From NCBI RefSeq assembly GCF_002975435.1, contig NZ_PCPT01000001.1:310001-374000 (forward strand): a DNA stretch of 64,000 nucleotides. The letters are read 5' to 3'. The position numbers were made by a program, and so were the translations under genes. Shown piece by piece: positions 25,922 to 35,432 of this stretch (positions are counted from its first letter, which is position 1; every line of letters starts with the position of its first letter). The notes below the pieces were generated by a model. It was not told the DNA's origin. It searched no databases and worked only from the letters and a program-made list of their open reading frames with translations. The DNA comes from Arthrobacter sp. MYb227 (GTDB lineage Bacteria; Actinomycetota; Actinomycetes; Actinomycetales; Micrococcaceae).

Positions 25922-27193
25922 GTGGAGCAAGAACAAGTTGGACAGACCTCATTGCCGCGCACCGCTGCGGCAACTAGCCCGGAGAATCCGTGGCCGCTTC
26001 GCGTGCTCTCAGAAAAGCTCAAGGCACACATAGAGAATTCCCCCGAGTCTTGGGTGGAAGGACAGCTACTCGAAGCCAATGTACGCAATGGGCATGCCTA
26101 TCTGACGATGCGTGATGTTGATGTCGATTATTCGTTCTCCGTCACGGTCTGGGCTTCGGTGATGCGTTCTCTAGACAGTGCACCAGAAGTTGGCTCACGC
26201 GTCGTGGCACGGGTGAAGCCAAGCTTCTATGCAAAGACCGGGCGGCTCTCCTTGAACGCCTATGATCTGCGTCCCGTGGGTCTTGGGGATCTACTGGCGC
26301 GGCTTGAACGCCTTCGTCGGGCACTTTTTGATGAAGGCCTTTTTGATGTAGCGCTCAAAAAGCAGCTTCCTTTACTTCCAAACCGCATTGGTCTGATCAC
26401 GGGCCGAGATTCGGACGCGGAGAAGGACGTGGTGCGCAATGCGTCGTTGCGTTGGCCCGCGGTGCGCTTTGATATTCGCAATACTGCCGTGCAGGGAGTG
26501 AACGCCGTTGGTGAAATCATTGCCGCATTACGTGAGCTGGATGCCAATCCCGAGATTGATGTGATCATCATTGCCCGCGGTGGTGGTGCTCTGGAGGATC
26601 TTTTGCCCTTCAGCTCCGAGGATTTGGTGCGTGCGGTTGCGGCCTGTGGCACACCTGTGGTTTCTGCCATTGGGCACGAGGCGGATCGTCCCATTCTTGA
26701 TGATGTTGCAGACCTACGTGCCTCGACACCAACGGATGCCGCAAAGCGAGTTGTCCCCGATGTGAATGAAGAACTTGCCGGTATTGCGCAGGTGCGGCAC
26801 CGATTGGATCGGGCTGTGCGGGGAAACCTCGAGCGTGAATCGCAGAAAATTGCCTCCTTGCGGGCACGCCCTGTGCTTTCCAACCCACATTCGATGGTGC
26901 AGCTACGCAGGGAAGACCTCATGCGTCTGGCTCAACGCAGCACCTATTCGATGCGTGCGTCGTTGGTGCGGGCCACCGATTCGATCTCGCACCTACGTGC
27001 CCAGATTCGGGCACTATCCCCCCAGCAGACCCTTGACCGTGGCTACTCGGTGCTGCAGCTTGCCGACGGGCAGGTTGTCCGCGACGCAACTCAGGCACCG
27101 GTAGGAACAGACGTTTCGGTGCGCTTGGCGCAGGGCCGACTCACCGCCACCATTACTTCAAGCCAGCAACCAGAAGAAGGAAACACATTATGA
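25922..27193 (+). CDS. xseA: Exodeoxyribonuclease VII large subunit
   Basis: A 423-residue subunit of the ATP-independent exonuclease that degrades single-stranded DNA. The N-terminal OB-fold ([20 protein letters not shown]) is followed by the catalytic region with [40 protein letters not shown] and [20 protein letters not shown], then coiled-coil C-terminal segments ending in [12 protein letters not shown]. The start is GTG with a modest ribosome binding site. It overlaps xseB by 4 nt (ATGA), so the subunits are co-translated. Confidence 0.95.
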   Translation: MEQEQVGQTSLPRTAAATSPENPWPLRVLSEKLKAHIENSPESWVEGQLLEANVRNGHAYLTMRDVDVDYSFSVTVWASVMRSLDSAPEVGSRVVARVKPSFYAKTGRLSLNAYDLRPVGLGDLLARLERLRRALFDEGLFDVALKKQLPLLPNRIGLITGRDSDAEKDVVRNASLRWPAVRFDIRNTAVQGVNAVGEIIAALRELDANPEIDVIIIARGGGALEDLLPFSSEDLVRAVAACGTPVVSAIGHEADRPILDDVADLRASTPTDAAKRVVPDVNEELAGIAQVRHRLDRAVRGNLERESQKIASLRARPVLSNPHSMVQLRREDLMRLAQRSTYSMRASLVRATDSISHLRAQIRALSPQQTLDRGYSVLQLADGQVVRDATQAPVGTDVSVRLAQGRLTATITSSQQPEEGNTL

Positions 27194-27426
27194 GCATGCA
27201 GGCTAACAACGCAGATGTTGCACAGCTAAGTTACGAGCAGGCCCGCGAAGAATTGGTAGCAGTTGTCTCTCAACTTGAGGCAGGAGCTGCAACGCTCGAG
27301 CAGTCCTTGGCCCTGTGGGAGCGCGGCGAGGCCTTGGCCGCCCGCTGTGAGTCATGGTTACAGGGAGCTGCAGCGCGATTAGATGCCGTACGCCCAACAC
27401 CGGGTTCAGCAGAATCGGATCAGTGA
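27190..27426 (+). CDS. xseB: Exodeoxyribonuclease VII small subunit
   Basis: A 78-residue helical protein that multimerises on XseA. Features are [20 protein letters not shown] and [20 protein letters not shown], the conserved pattern of the family. Its ATG overlaps the xseA stop. An imperfect inverted repeat lies after it, before the convergent PPK2 gene. Confidence 0.95.
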   Translation: MSMQANNADVAQLSYEQAREELVAVVSQLEAGAATLEQSLALWERGEALAARCESWLQGAAARLDAVRPTPGSAESDQ

Positions 27427-27442
27427 GAATCTTTTCTCATAC

Positions 27443-27489
27443 AGCAATGGTCTGCCAGGATCCGAAATGGATATTGGCAGATCATTGCT
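27443..27489. terminator. Inverted repeat between xseB and the PPK2 gene
   Basis: Arms 27443-27457 and 27475-27489 pair over 15 positions with one G-T wobble around a 17-nt centre. It lies between convergent genes; there is no clear T-run, so terminator function is only probable. Confidence 0.55.
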
Positions 27490-27526
27490 TTGTGCACAGA
27501 CGGGCTTGGCGCACAAGAACCGAAGG

Positions 27527-28402
27527 CTAGGAATTTTGTAGTCGCTGCTTTTGCTCCTCGACGTCAAATTCGGCGGCCGGCCACTGCGGATCAATCTTTT
27601 CTAGTGCTTCACGCAGCAGGGTCGCGACTGCGAGGCGCGCATACCATTTCTTATTGGCCGGGATGATGTGCCAACCGGCAGCCTCGGTACTAGTTTCATC
27701 AATGGCGCTCTGGTACGCGCTCATATAGTCGCCCCACAATTCACGCTCGTCGATATCCCCTGGACTGAACTTCCAGTACTTATCCGGACGGTCAAGACGT
27801 TCGGCAAGCCGCGCACGCTGTTCATCCTTGGAAATATGCAGCATCACCTTGATGATCGTTGTGTCTTCGGCGATCAGACGGGCTTCAAACTCGTTGATCG
27901 CTTTATAACGGCGCAGAATTTCTTGCTCATCGGCGAAACCCCTGACCTTGTGAATCAGCACATCTTCGTAGTGTGAGCGGTCAAAAACTCCGATGAATCC
28001 GGGTTCCGGAAGCTCCTTTTCAATGCGCCAGAGAAAATCGTGGGATTTTTCCTCATCCGTGGGTGCCTTGAATGCGTGGTGTTGCACGCCCTGAGGGTCC
28101 ACGAGTCCCACCACATGGCGGACAATTCCACCCTTGCCTGCGGTGTCCATGGCTTGGAGTACCAAAAGGATCCGTGGTGTGGCTCCCGCGCGTGATGCAG
28201 CGAAGAGACGTTCTTGACGTTCATCGAGGACCTGCCCGATTGCCTGCAGATCGTTCTTTGCGCTTTCTTTATCGCCCTCGTAACCCGGGGTTGATTCCGG
28301 ATCGATCTTGGATAGATCAAGATTTTTTGGTGCCCGCAAGAGCTCGTGGGCCGGTGCGCTCAACGGAAGAATACGTGCCAGTGTTTGCTGCTTCTTACTC
28401 AT
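27527..28402 (-). CDS. PPK2-family polyphosphate kinase
   Basis: A 291-residue P-loop kinase that transfers phosphate between polyphosphate and nucleotides. The Walker A motif is in LQAMDTAGKGG (about residues 82-92), the second motif with the lid region is FDRSHYEDVL, and NKKWYARLAVA near the C-terminus is typical. A single PPK2 domain fits class I or III; direction of reaction and nucleotide cannot be read from the sequence. The start is ATG with AAAGG about 8 nt upstream. It faces xseB. Confidence 0.92.
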   Translation of the reverse strand: MSKKQQTLARILPLSAPAHELLRAPKNLDLSKIDPESTPGYEGDKESAKNDLQAIGQVLDERQERLFAASRAGATPRILLVLQAMDTAGKGGIVRHVVGLVDPQGVQHHAFKAPTDEEKSHDFLWRIEKELPEPGFIGVFDRSHYEDVLIHKVRGFADEQEILRRYKAINEFEARLIAEDTTIIKVMLHISKDEQRARLAERLDRPDKYWKFSPGDIDERELWGDYMSAYQSAIDETSTEAAGWHIIPANKKWYARLAVATLLREALEKIDPQWPAAEFDVEEQKQRLQNS

Positions 28403-28533
28403 CAGACCGCCTTTGGAGATGGGAAGTGTTGATGAAAGCGTACGACACTAGGTAGCTCTGGTGGTCTCTTTGGCACGATCTTCGCAATTTACTGCAATTC
28501 ATGTTGCCACAGCGAATTATTAGGTGTTAACGC

Positions 28534-28585
28534 GCTAGGGGGGGCAGCTACCTGACCCAATTGGTCGGGTAGCTGCCCCCCTAGC
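28534..28585 (-). terminator. Long hairpin downstream of the AlaA-like gene
   Basis: GCTAGGGGGGG-CAGCTACC-TGACC pairs with GGTC-GGGTAGCTG-CCCCCCTAGC with one bulged G and one wobble, giving a very stable stem. It follows the leftward aminotransferase stop at 28609. No T-run follows, so termination is likely but not certain. Confidence 0.7.
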
Positions 28586-28608
28586 AGCAAGAAATCAATT
28601 CCCGAAGG

Positions 28609-29838
28609 CTAGACCGAAATCTTGCCTTCCCGAATGGTTTCGAGGAATTCGGCAATGCGGCCCACCGCATCTTCGAGATCACGAACAGCGGGAAGTGTGA
28701 CCAGACGGAAATGATCCGGTGCTATCCAGTTAAAGGCCGTGCCCTGGGTGATCAGCATTTTCTGGCTCTTGAGCAGTTCCAGCGCGAACGCCTCGTCGGA
28801 ATGAATCGGATAAACTTCCGGATCTAGCTTGGGGAACAGATACATGGCGCCCTTGGCCTGTTGTACCGAAACACCGGGAATATCGTTGAGCAGTTTATAG
28901 GCGACATCGCGTTGTTCCTTGAGGCGCCCACCGGGCAGGATCAGGTCGTTGATCGACTGGTAACCGCCCAACGCCGTCTGGATAGCGTGTTGTGCAGGAA
29001 CGTTAGCGCACAGACGCATATTAGTCAGCAGGTTAATGCCCTCGATGTAATCGGTGGCCAAAGATTTGGGGCCGGAGATCGCCATCCAGCCCGAACGGAA
29101 CCCACACACACGGTACGCCTTGGACAACCCCGAGAAGGTAAGTACCAAGACGTCATCGCACAGCGATGCGGTATTGATGTGGGTTGCCTCGTCATAGAGG
29201 ATCTTCTCGTAGATCTCATCCGAGAAAACGACTAGCTTGTGCTTGCGTGCCAGCTCCAAAATCCCCTCGAGCGTTTCCTTGGGGTAGACGGCACCTGTTG
29301 GATTATTGGGGTTGATGATCACGATGCCCTTGGTGCGGTCGGTGATCTTTGCTTCCATGTCCTCAAGGTCCGGCAGCCAGCCTTCTTCTTCGACGTTGAG
29401 GTAGTGCACCGGGGTGCCACCGGCCAGCGAAACCGAGGCGGTCCACAGCGGGTAGTCCGGCGCCGGGATCAGTACCTCATCGCCGTTGTTCAGCAGTGCG
29501 TTCAAACTCAGGGTGATAAGTTCCGAGACACCATTGCCCAGATAGACATCATCGACGCCGATGGTCTGGATGCCTCGGGTTTGGTAGTACTGCGAAACTG
29601 CGGTGCGGGCGGAGAAGATTCCGCGGGAGTCCGAGTAGCCCTGCGCGTTGGGAAGGTTGCGCATGATATCGACAAGGATTGCATCGGGGGCTTCAAATCC
29701 GAAGGGTGCGGGGTTGCCAATATTGAGTTTCAGGATCCGCTGCCCCTCGGCCTCCATACGTCCGGCGTGTTCGAGCAGCGGTCCGCGAATGTCGTAAAGG
29801 ACGTTGTGAAGTTTCGTGGACTGCTTAAAATCTGACAT
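28609..29838 (-). CDS. alaA: AlaA-like alanine aminotransferase
   Basis: PLP-dependent class I aminotransferase of 409 residues, closely matching the AlaA/YfbQ pattern throughout: KLHNVLYDIRGPLLEHA, LKLNIGNPAPFGFEAPD, NAQGYSDSRGIFSAR, IPAPDYPLWTASVSLAGG, VIINPNNPTGAVYPKE, SDEIYEKILYD, and FSGLSKAYRVCGFRSGW with the PLP lysine. It probably makes alanine from pyruvate and glutamate. It is monocistronic, followed by a stable hairpin. Specificity is inferred from similarity. Confidence 0.88.
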   Translation of the reverse strand: MSDFKQSTKLHNVLYDIRGPLLEHAGRMEAEGQRILKLNIGNPAPFGFEAPDAILVDIMRNLPNAQGYSDSRGIFSARTAVSQYYQTRGIQTIGVDDVYLGNGVSELITLSLNALLNNGDEVLIPAPDYPLWTASVSLAGGTPVHYLNVEEEGWLPDLEDMEAKITDRTKGIVIINPNNPTGAVYPKETLEGILELARKHKLVVFSDEIYEKILYDEATHINTASLCDDVLVLTFSGLSKAYRVCGFRSGWMAISGPKSLATDYIEGINLLTNMRLCANVPAQHAIQTALGGYQSINDLILPGGRLKEQRDVAYKLLNDIPGVSVQQAKGAMYLFPKLDPEVYPIHSDEAFALELLKSQKMLITQGTAFNWIAPDHFRLVTLPAVRDLEDAVGRIAEFLETIREGKISV

Positions 29839-29987
29839 TCTCTTACTTTCTCATAAGCGTTAGGCCGGTTCCTGATTTGTGATCAAGACGACTAGTTTGC
29901 TAGGTCATAGAGTGAAATCTTCGGCACTCTTCGCCCCCAAACGCTGCCGGGTCTTGCGTCTGGCCCTACCTAGCCGAGGGCGATCAC

Positions 29988-31046
29988 TTATTTTCCGACG
30001 AGGTTTCTTTCCAAGAGCCAATCCGCCGCCGCTATTTCAACGGGCAAAGAATCTTGTCCTGTCACAGCACGATTGAGTTCAATAAGATCGTCTTGTTTCA
30101 GCGCATGACTGACCTTGTTGATTGCGTCAATGGCGTCCTGCCCCAATTCGTTCGTGGTGATCAGCGGTAGCAGGGTTTGTGGGCTGAACAATCCTTCCGA
30201 ATCTTGCAACCTCACCAGCCCGTTATCAACAATTGCCGCGCTTTCCGAGGTAATACCAAGGACCTGCACTCGATTGGTAATCAACTCCTGCACCGGGGCC
30301 TTATCGTTTGGCGTCACGGGCAACACTCGTGCGGGGATACAGGAATAGGTTGTTTCAAGTTCGGCACTAAGGCTTGCCGAGAACTCCTCGGGAACACCAA
30401 ATTCAAGGTCTGAGCAATATTCCGGAAGTTGAGCGAGATTATTTATGTTCTTCGCTGCGCTGATGCTCGCTGTAGTGATCAGCACACCATCCCGATGTGC
30501 TTCGGTGGAATCTAAGAGTGCGAGCTCACCTATTTTCAGTGAGCGCAAGGCCTTGAGCGTTTGATCCGCTGTGAGGTTCTTATCCCGCCCGGTAGCTGTT
30601 CCTGCACTCTGAGAGCTTTGCGGCGAAAGCCCGGTGGCCGGCGGTGTGTGGGAATCTTGTTTATTCTCGGGAGTTTTTTCCAACTCTTCTAACAGGCTCG
30701 TGGAACCGGCCACAACAATATCGGCTTTACCAGCGATGACTTCTGCCACCGGGTTGGCATTGGCCTCACCGAGTTTTGCCTTGACGCCTACGGATTCGAG
30801 CATCTGCTGATAAAGCGTGGCAACTGCAGTTGAGGTTGCATCGTCGGCATGGGCCAGGACCAGCTGACGTTCGGTCGCGCTTTGGGTTGCTTGAACTTGC
30901 GGTTGAGAGGTACAGGCGCTGAGCGTCAGTGAAGTAATTGCCATTGCCATCACACTAATCCCCAGCGGACGGCTAAATTTTTTGCGGCCAAGGGACTTAG
31001 CGCCACGCTTGGGTGCTGGAAACCGGGTGGAGCGTTGTGTATTCAC
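29988..31046 (-). CDS. OpuAC-type substrate-binding lipoprotein
   Basis: A 352-residue secreted lipoprotein like the glycine-betaine/choline-binding components of ABC transporters. A basic N-terminus (first about 30 residues), a hydrophobic stretch and the lipobox TLSAC indicate export and lipidation. The mature part starts ERQLVLAHADDATSTAVATL and shows the usual split lobes. A Ser/Thr/Pro-rich insertion of about 35 residues (PENKQDSHTPPATG onwards) is unusual. No permease or ATPase lies beside it. Its start overlaps the Nudix stop (GTGA), so they are one operon. Confidence 0.8.
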   Translation of the reverse strand: MNTQRSTRFPAPKRGAKSLGRKKFSRPLGISVMAMAITSLTLSACTSQPQVQATQSATERQLVLAHADDATSTAVATLYQQMLESVGVKAKLGEANANPVAEVIAGKADIVVAGSTSLLEELEKTPENKQDSHTPPATGLSPQSSQSAGTATGRDKNLTADQTLKALRSLKIGELALLDSTEAHRDGVLITTASISAAKNINNLAQLPEYCSDLEFGVPEEFSASLSAELETTYSCIPARVLPVTPNDKAPVQELITNRVQVLGITSESAAIVDNGLVRLQDSEGLFSPQTLLPLITTNELGQDAIDAINKVSHALKQDDLIELNRAVTGQDSLPVEIAAADWLLERNLVGK

Positions 31047-31567
31047 TGTGCCACCGTGTTCGAGATACCGTGAAGTTCGGCCATCACCGGATGTTCCTCG
31101 ACGTAAGCCAGATACATTGCAAGTGCCTCGTCAACCCGATCCGTGCGGTTTAGCGTAGAGATTTCGTCAATTGGGAACCAGGCTGCTTCGCTGGTAGTTC
31201 CCTCCGCTTCAAAGGCTAGTTCGCCGCCGGTGATCGTTGCGGCATAGATCACGGCTACCGTCTGCAGGGGACGTTGTGTGGCGCCAAAGCGCTTATGGGC
31301 GGGAATCAGCCCCGAGGAGACATCCAACAATGAGTCGATGCGTACCGTGTAACCAGTTTCCTCGGTAACCTCACGCATCGCGCCATCGGTAATTGATTCG
31401 CCGAGGTCCACTCCCCCACCCGGTAGCGTCCAGCGCGGCACGAAATCGGCCTGGCGATCACGCATATCCCAGAGGGCCAGCAGCATCTGCCCCTCACGAA
31501 CAACAACACAATAGGCGGCAAGTCGGGTCTCAAAGTCAGCTAGAGCCGCGCTTGGGGGGTTAGTCAT
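31043..31567 (-). CDS. Nudix hydrolase
   Basis: A 174-residue pyrophosphohydrolase. The Nudix box is complete: GGGVDLGESITDGAMREVTEETGY, with the metal-binding glutamates, preceded by PRWTLPG. The substrate is not predictable. It overlaps the downstream lipoprotein gene by 4 nt. On the minus strand TAAACT lies 6 nt before the ATG, a leaderless-type start, though AGGAT in the spacer may also serve as a ribosome binding site. Confidence 0.92.
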   Translation of the reverse strand: MTNPPSAALADFETRLAAYCVVVREGQMLLALWDMRDRQADFVPRWTLPGGGVDLGESITDGAMREVTEETGYTVRIDSLLDVSSGLIPAHKRFGATQRPLQTVAVIYAATITGGELAFEAEGTTSEAAWFPIDEISTLNRTDRVDEALAMYLAYVEEHPVMAELHGISNTVAQ

Positions 31568-31579
31568 GATCCTAGTTTA
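31565..31579 (-). promoter_or_regulatory. Possible leaderless-type promoter of the Nudix-lipoprotein operon
   Basis: Minus-strand TAAACT (31579-31574), a 6-nt spacer AGGATC, then ATG. The spacer is purine-rich, so ordinary ribosome binding is an alternative. Confidence 0.4.
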
Positions 31580-31646
31580 GGACGTGAGTTGGTCGCTTCG
31601 AGTTTCGCCCGTGTCAAAGTCGGCGGATCTGTGATGGAATATCTGC

Positions 31647-32150
31647 ATGCCCATTTCCCATTCCATGCAGTTTCCGGCCGAACTTGACGATGTTGATCGT
31701 CGAATTATTCAGGAACTAGTCAATGACGCGCGCATTAGCAACGCCATGTTGGCACAGCGCACAGGTATTGCTCCTTCCACTGCCTTACTGCGCACGCGTT
31801 CATTGGTTGAGCGTGGTGTATTGACCGGATACCACGCAGAGGTGAGCTTGCCTGCCGTGGGGCGAAGCGTCCAAGCACTGATTTCCGTACGTTTGCGTGT
31901 GCATGACCGGGTAGAGATTGACAGATTCACCCAGCGGATGCCGATGCAGCCCGAAGTTCTCTCAATGTTCCATGTTTCCGGGGCTACCGATTATCTGTTA
32001 CACATCGCCGTAAGCTCCACAGAGGCACTACGTGACTGGGTGCTCGATAACTTGGCCACCGATGAATCTGTGGGACACACGGAGACCACCCTAGTGTTCG
32101 GACACCACAAGGGGCACGGTGGACCGGTCCCCGAAGAACCACTGTCCTAG
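31647..32150 (+). CDS. Lrp/AsnC-family transcriptional regulator
   Basis: A 167-residue regulator. The N-terminal helix-turn-helix is DDVDRRIIQELVNDARISNA, AQRTGIAPSTALLRTRSLVE; the C-terminal half is the RAM/AsnC effector-binding and oligomerisation domain (VQALISVRLRVHDRVEIDRF, VLSMFHVSGATDYLLHIAV). Such proteins usually respond to amino acids. It is divergent from the Nudix operon and convergent with the phosphotransferase gene, with 2 nt between the stops. The ligand is unknown. Confidence 0.93.
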   Translation: MPISHSMQFPAELDDVDRRIIQELVNDARISNAMLAQRTGIAPSTALLRTRSLVERGVLTGYHAEVSLPAVGRSVQALISVRLRVHDRVEIDRFTQRMPMQPEVLSMFHVSGATDYLLHIAVSSTEALRDWVLDNLATDESVGHTETTLVFGHHKGHGGPVPEEPLS

Positions 32151-32152
32151 GC

Positions 32153-33526
32153 TTAAAACACTTCGTGATCGGCCCGGTCAACTAGTTCTTCCGCGACCCG
32201 TAACCGCGCCTCGGCAGCTTCGACCCAGCTAGGGTCGGCGCTGCGTGCACCGGCAATCAGTGTCAATGCCACCGCGCCCGAACGTGCCCAGAGAGCCACC
32301 GGGTCAATTGCGCGTTCAAAGACTTCACCGAAATTTTCAAGCGCTTTTACCGCGCTTTGGTTCTTCTCCCCAATGGTCGGCAAGATGGCCAAGTGCCCCA
32401 AGAAACAGGCAAGATCATCTACTCGGTAGCCCGGACCTAATGAGTCAAGATCTAACAGGGCGCTGATCTTTCCGTCCTTCAACAGGATATTTGCCACGTA
32501 GAAATCACCGTGGGTGGGGACAAGTCCACCGCGATCGCTGGAAGCTAGCAGAACCTGTAGGCGTTTGTGAAGCGCCCCAATGCGCTCGCTGTGCCGCGGT
32601 AACGCCAGAGTTGCCGCTCGTACGTACCGGTCCAAGCCATCGCTCCACGCCGGACGGGGTGGTAATTCCATGATTGATTCTGGCAGCTCATCAAGCAATG
32701 CAATGAATTGTTCCGGGGTCGGGATACCGGGTGTTGGCTTGCGCGTTTCAATGACCGCGGTTGGCAAGTGGTTGTTTTCGGCTGCACGGCGCAGAAGAAC
32801 GCTCAAACCTTCACCCGGGGCCTGGGTCAGCGCAACGATCCCGGGCAGGACAGGGCTTCTTGGCTCGGGGTTCAAGACGCTCGGGACAGGAATATTGCTA
32901 CTGTCCATGAGCCGATGGCGAGCTAATAGAGCTTCACTGGCCTCGGCGCGACCAACCTTTAAGAAAACATTTCGTTCTACCTGTAGCGGGCCACGGCTCA
33001 CGAAGGTTGCCCGCATGACGGCTCGGCGCAGCGGCCGGTAAGCGACCGTTGAAAGTTGTTTTAGAATTTCACCGTGACCCCAATATTTGCTCACGCTGGG
33101 ACCATCCATAGCCGTAGCCAAGGCCGGGAGCATCGGGTCAAAGGGATGAATCCAGCCGCTGACGGTGACCGGCTCATTCGTTTCAACGTTAGTCAACTCA
33201 TCAACTGAAGTTGTTTTCGGGTGCGGCTGACTTGGAAGATGTGGATATATCTGCACCGCGGCCGTGTGCGCAGAAGAGATCTTTTCTGTGCTTAGTCCTA
33301 GCTCGGTAAATCCTGTGCCAGCTGGCATTCGATACAGCGCACTTATTCCAGCTCCGGGGCGATGCTGTAGACGGATCCGATGTTCCTCATAATTCCACGG
33401 CCCTGTCGCTGCATGGCCGCCAAGTAGCGTGACTAGGCGTGGAATTGCTGGTAACAAAGCGACCAGCGCAGCTGCGTCCCGATGCGTCAATGATTCATGG
33501 GATGCGTGCTGGCTGGCCGTTGACAT
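32153..33526 (-). CDS. APH-type phosphotransferase
   Basis: A 457-residue protein kinase-fold small-molecule kinase. The catalytic loop is VPTHGDFYVANILL and the metal-binding motif is ALLDLDSLGPGYRVDDLA, both intact. The N-terminal 150 residues include a nucleotide-binding-lobe-like part (ISALYRMPAGTGFTELG and RNVFLKVGRAEASEALLARH). Relatives include aminoglycoside, choline and maltose kinases; the substrate cannot be deduced. Its stop lies 2 nt from the Lrp-type gene stop. Confidence 0.85.
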   Translation of the reverse strand: MSTASQHASHESLTHRDAAALVALLPAIPRLVTLLGGHAATGPWNYEEHRIRLQHRPGAGISALYRMPAGTGFTELGLSTEKISSAHTAAVQIYPHLPSQPHPKTTSVDELTNVETNEPVTVSGWIHPFDPMLPALATAMDGPSVSKYWGHGEILKQLSTVAYRPLRRAVMRATFVSRGPLQVERNVFLKVGRAEASEALLARHRLMDSSNIPVPSVLNPEPRSPVLPGIVALTQAPGEGLSVLLRRAAENNHLPTAVIETRKPTPGIPTPEQFIALLDELPESIMELPPRPAWSDGLDRYVRAATLALPRHSERIGALHKRLQVLLASSDRGGLVPTHGDFYVANILLKDGKISALLDLDSLGPGYRVDDLACFLGHLAILPTIGEKNQSAVKALENFGEVFERAIDPVALWARSGAVALTLIAGARSADPSWVEAAEARLRVAEELVDRADHEVF

Positions 33527-33581
33527 TGTTTATGGTCTCTATGTGATATCGCGTCCGGAAGCGTCAGTCATAGGTTCTGTT

Positions 33582-34418
33582 CTAGGCGCGACGGCGCTGC
33601 ATGACATCGTCAAGGTTCATCCGATTGGCATCGCGAGCAACACGATCCGCTTTGGATTTAGCCGTTGAAGTCTCTGCGATCACAGCGTCTGCTTCAATAA
33701 TTTCCGGTACAGCCGGTGCTGAATTCGCGACGGTACTAGTGGACTTGGCACCGATAGACTTTTCTACACCTTCAGAAATACTGGTGGTTTCGGGGGGCTG
33801 CGCCGCGGCTTCTACGGCCTTGGCCAGCTGCTTGCTAGCTTCCTGTGCACGAAGAGTTGCATTAGTCGATGCCTTGAGCACCGCGGCAGGTTCGATTGCC
33901 TCCGGGGTCGGGCGTTGCACAGCATTTTTCATGACATATTGCGGCAGTGGCACTTCAGTGGGTTCCCAGGCAGCAGGACGCTGGATTGGTGACCCCTTGG
34001 CAGCGATGCGCAAGGCCTCGGCACGAAGTTCTTCAACCGTCAATCTAGGTGCACGCTTATTGGAATTTGGTTGAGCATCGAAAACTGCTGTCTGTTTCTT
34101 TGGGGACTGTGTAACGGGCTCGACGACTGTTTCCATCGCAAGTTTGCGAGTTGATTCCATGCGCGCTAACAATTTGGCGCGGCGTGCACGCACAGCGATG
34201 ACGCGCAGTGCGGCAAAGCTCCCCACTCCCACTAGCAGACCGATCAGTGGCACCCAACCGGAGAAAACACCAGCCAGGGCGAGGACTCCACCAATGACCA
34301 AGGTAAGCACCGATAGGCAGCCCAAAAGTGCTATTGCCACTCGGTCATAGTAAATGCGCAAGGGAACCTGTCCCTTGGCGCTAGACGCGACTGAAGCCTT
34401 GGGTGCTGCCGGTGCCAT
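33582..34418 (-). CDS. Membrane protein with long hydrophilic tail
   Basis: Unrecognised protein of 278 residues. A short basic N-terminus precedes two adjacent hydrophobic segments (LLGCLSVLTLVIGGVLALAG, WVPLIGLLVGVGSFAALRVI), and the remaining about 190 residues are hydrophilic, Ala/Glu/Thr-rich and probably disordered, with a conserved-looking patch LTVEELRAEALRIAAKGSPI. The start at 34416-34418 has AGGAG 5 nt upstream and is preferred over the longer frame to 34457. It lies behind the phosphotransferase gene in the same direction. Confidence 0.75.
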   Translation of the reverse strand: MAPAAPKASVASSAKGQVPLRIYYDRVAIALLGCLSVLTLVIGGVLALAGVFSGWVPLIGLLVGVGSFAALRVIAVRARRAKLLARMESTRKLAMETVVEPVTQSPKKQTAVFDAQPNSNKRAPRLTVEELRAEALRIAAKGSPIQRPAAWEPTEVPLPQYVMKNAVQRPTPEAIEPAAVLKASTNATLRAQEASKQLAKAVEAAAQPPETTSISEGVEKSIGAKSTSTVANSAPAVPEIIEADAVIAETSTAKSKADRVARDANRMNLDDVMQRRRA

Positions 34419-34719
34419 GCTGCTCCTTCGTCGGTGGACGTTTACTACTTGAGGCAAAGATGAAAGTGCAGGAACATACCGACTTCATTTCGCATGTGGC
34501 TTCACTAATTTGCGCACATGCCGCGAGGTACCGAAATGCGGTAGCGTGCGGCACATATGAATTTTGGAACGTCCACGTCAAACAACATTAAGCAGGTAAA
34601 GCCCCGCGGTGGCGCATTCGACTCGGTGTGTCCGGGAATACTCACGATATTTTTGTGGTTTAGCGGCCTTTTTAGCTACCTGCTGAATTTTGTTACCGAT
34701 TACCTCGAAATTTTGCACT

Positions 34720-35352
34720 CTACCCTTCTTGTTGCCAGCGGCGTTCCTGCCACCGGTTTAGTAGCCCCTCTGGAACTTCCTCGGCTGTCAATGCAAAGGT
34801 CCGGTGATCGGCCCAAGCGCCATTAATGTGCAAATAGTCTTTGCGCAATCCTTCATCACGGAACCCCAGTTTTTCTGCAACGCGCAGGCTCGGAGAATTT
34901 TCTGGTCTGATATTAATTTCGATCCGATGCAAACCCAAAACATTGAAACAGTGGTCGGTGGCCATTGCCACAGCTTCGGGAACAATACCTCGACCAGCAT
35001 GTCCCGCATCGACCCAATAGCCAATTGAAGCACTTCTGGCTGCGCCCCACATGATTGAGGAGACGGTTAATTGGCCAACGATGGGTGGGCGTTTGGCATA
35101 CGGGCTGGGCATGGTGATGGCCCACGGTAGACACTGTCCGTTTCGGGCTGCACGGTTTTGTCCATTGACCATTGCAACGAAGCTTGCCGGATATCCGGTG
35201 CCATCGGGAACCGTCGCATCCCACGGTGCCAACCAACTGGCGTTGGCCGCACGCAGGGCATTCCACTCGGCCTTGTCACGCGCGCGCATGGGACGCAAGA
35301 TCAGGTGTGGTCCATGGACTGTGGCAGGCCAATGACGATCAAATTCGGACAT
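34720..35352 (-). CDS. RimJ/RimL-type GNAT acetyltransferase
   Basis: A 210-residue acetyltransferase of the RimJ/RimL group, which acetylates N-terminal or other amines. Motifs are the opening HLILRPMRARDKAEWNALR, IGYWVDAGHAGRGIVPEAVA for CoA binding and NSPSLRVAEKLGFRDEGLRK. On the minus strand TAGGAT lies 6 nt before the ATG, with no ribosome binding site. It is divergent from the folate gene at 35430. The target is not known. Confidence 0.9.
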   Translation of the reverse strand: MSEFDRHWPATVHGPHLILRPMRARDKAEWNALRAANASWLAPWDATVPDGTGYPASFVAMVNGQNRAARNGQCLPWAITMPSPYAKRPPIVGQLTVSSIMWGAARSASIGYWVDAGHAGRGIVPEAVAMATDHCFNVLGLHRIEINIRPENSPSLRVAEKLGFRDEGLRKDYLHINGAWADHRTFALTAEEVPEGLLNRWQERRWQQEG

Positions 35353-35364
35353 ACATCAATCCTA
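35350..35364 (-). promoter_or_regulatory. Leaderless-type promoter of the RimJ-like gene
   Basis: Minus-strand TAGGAT (35364-35359), a 6-nt spacer TGATGT, then ATG at 35352-35350. Confidence 0.6.
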
Positions 35365-35416
35365 GTCATTGCCGATGCCTCACGCAGGCCATCGATAGTA
35401 TCTGAAGTCCTCGTCC

Positions 35417-35432
35417 TACACTAAGAGTTATG
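35417..35432 (+). promoter_or_regulatory. Leaderless-type promoter of 5-formyl-THF cyclo-ligase
   Basis: TACACT at 35417-35422, a 7-nt spacer, then ATG at 35430, with no clear ribosome binding site. It is divergent from a similar promoter 53 nt to the left. Confidence 0.6.
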
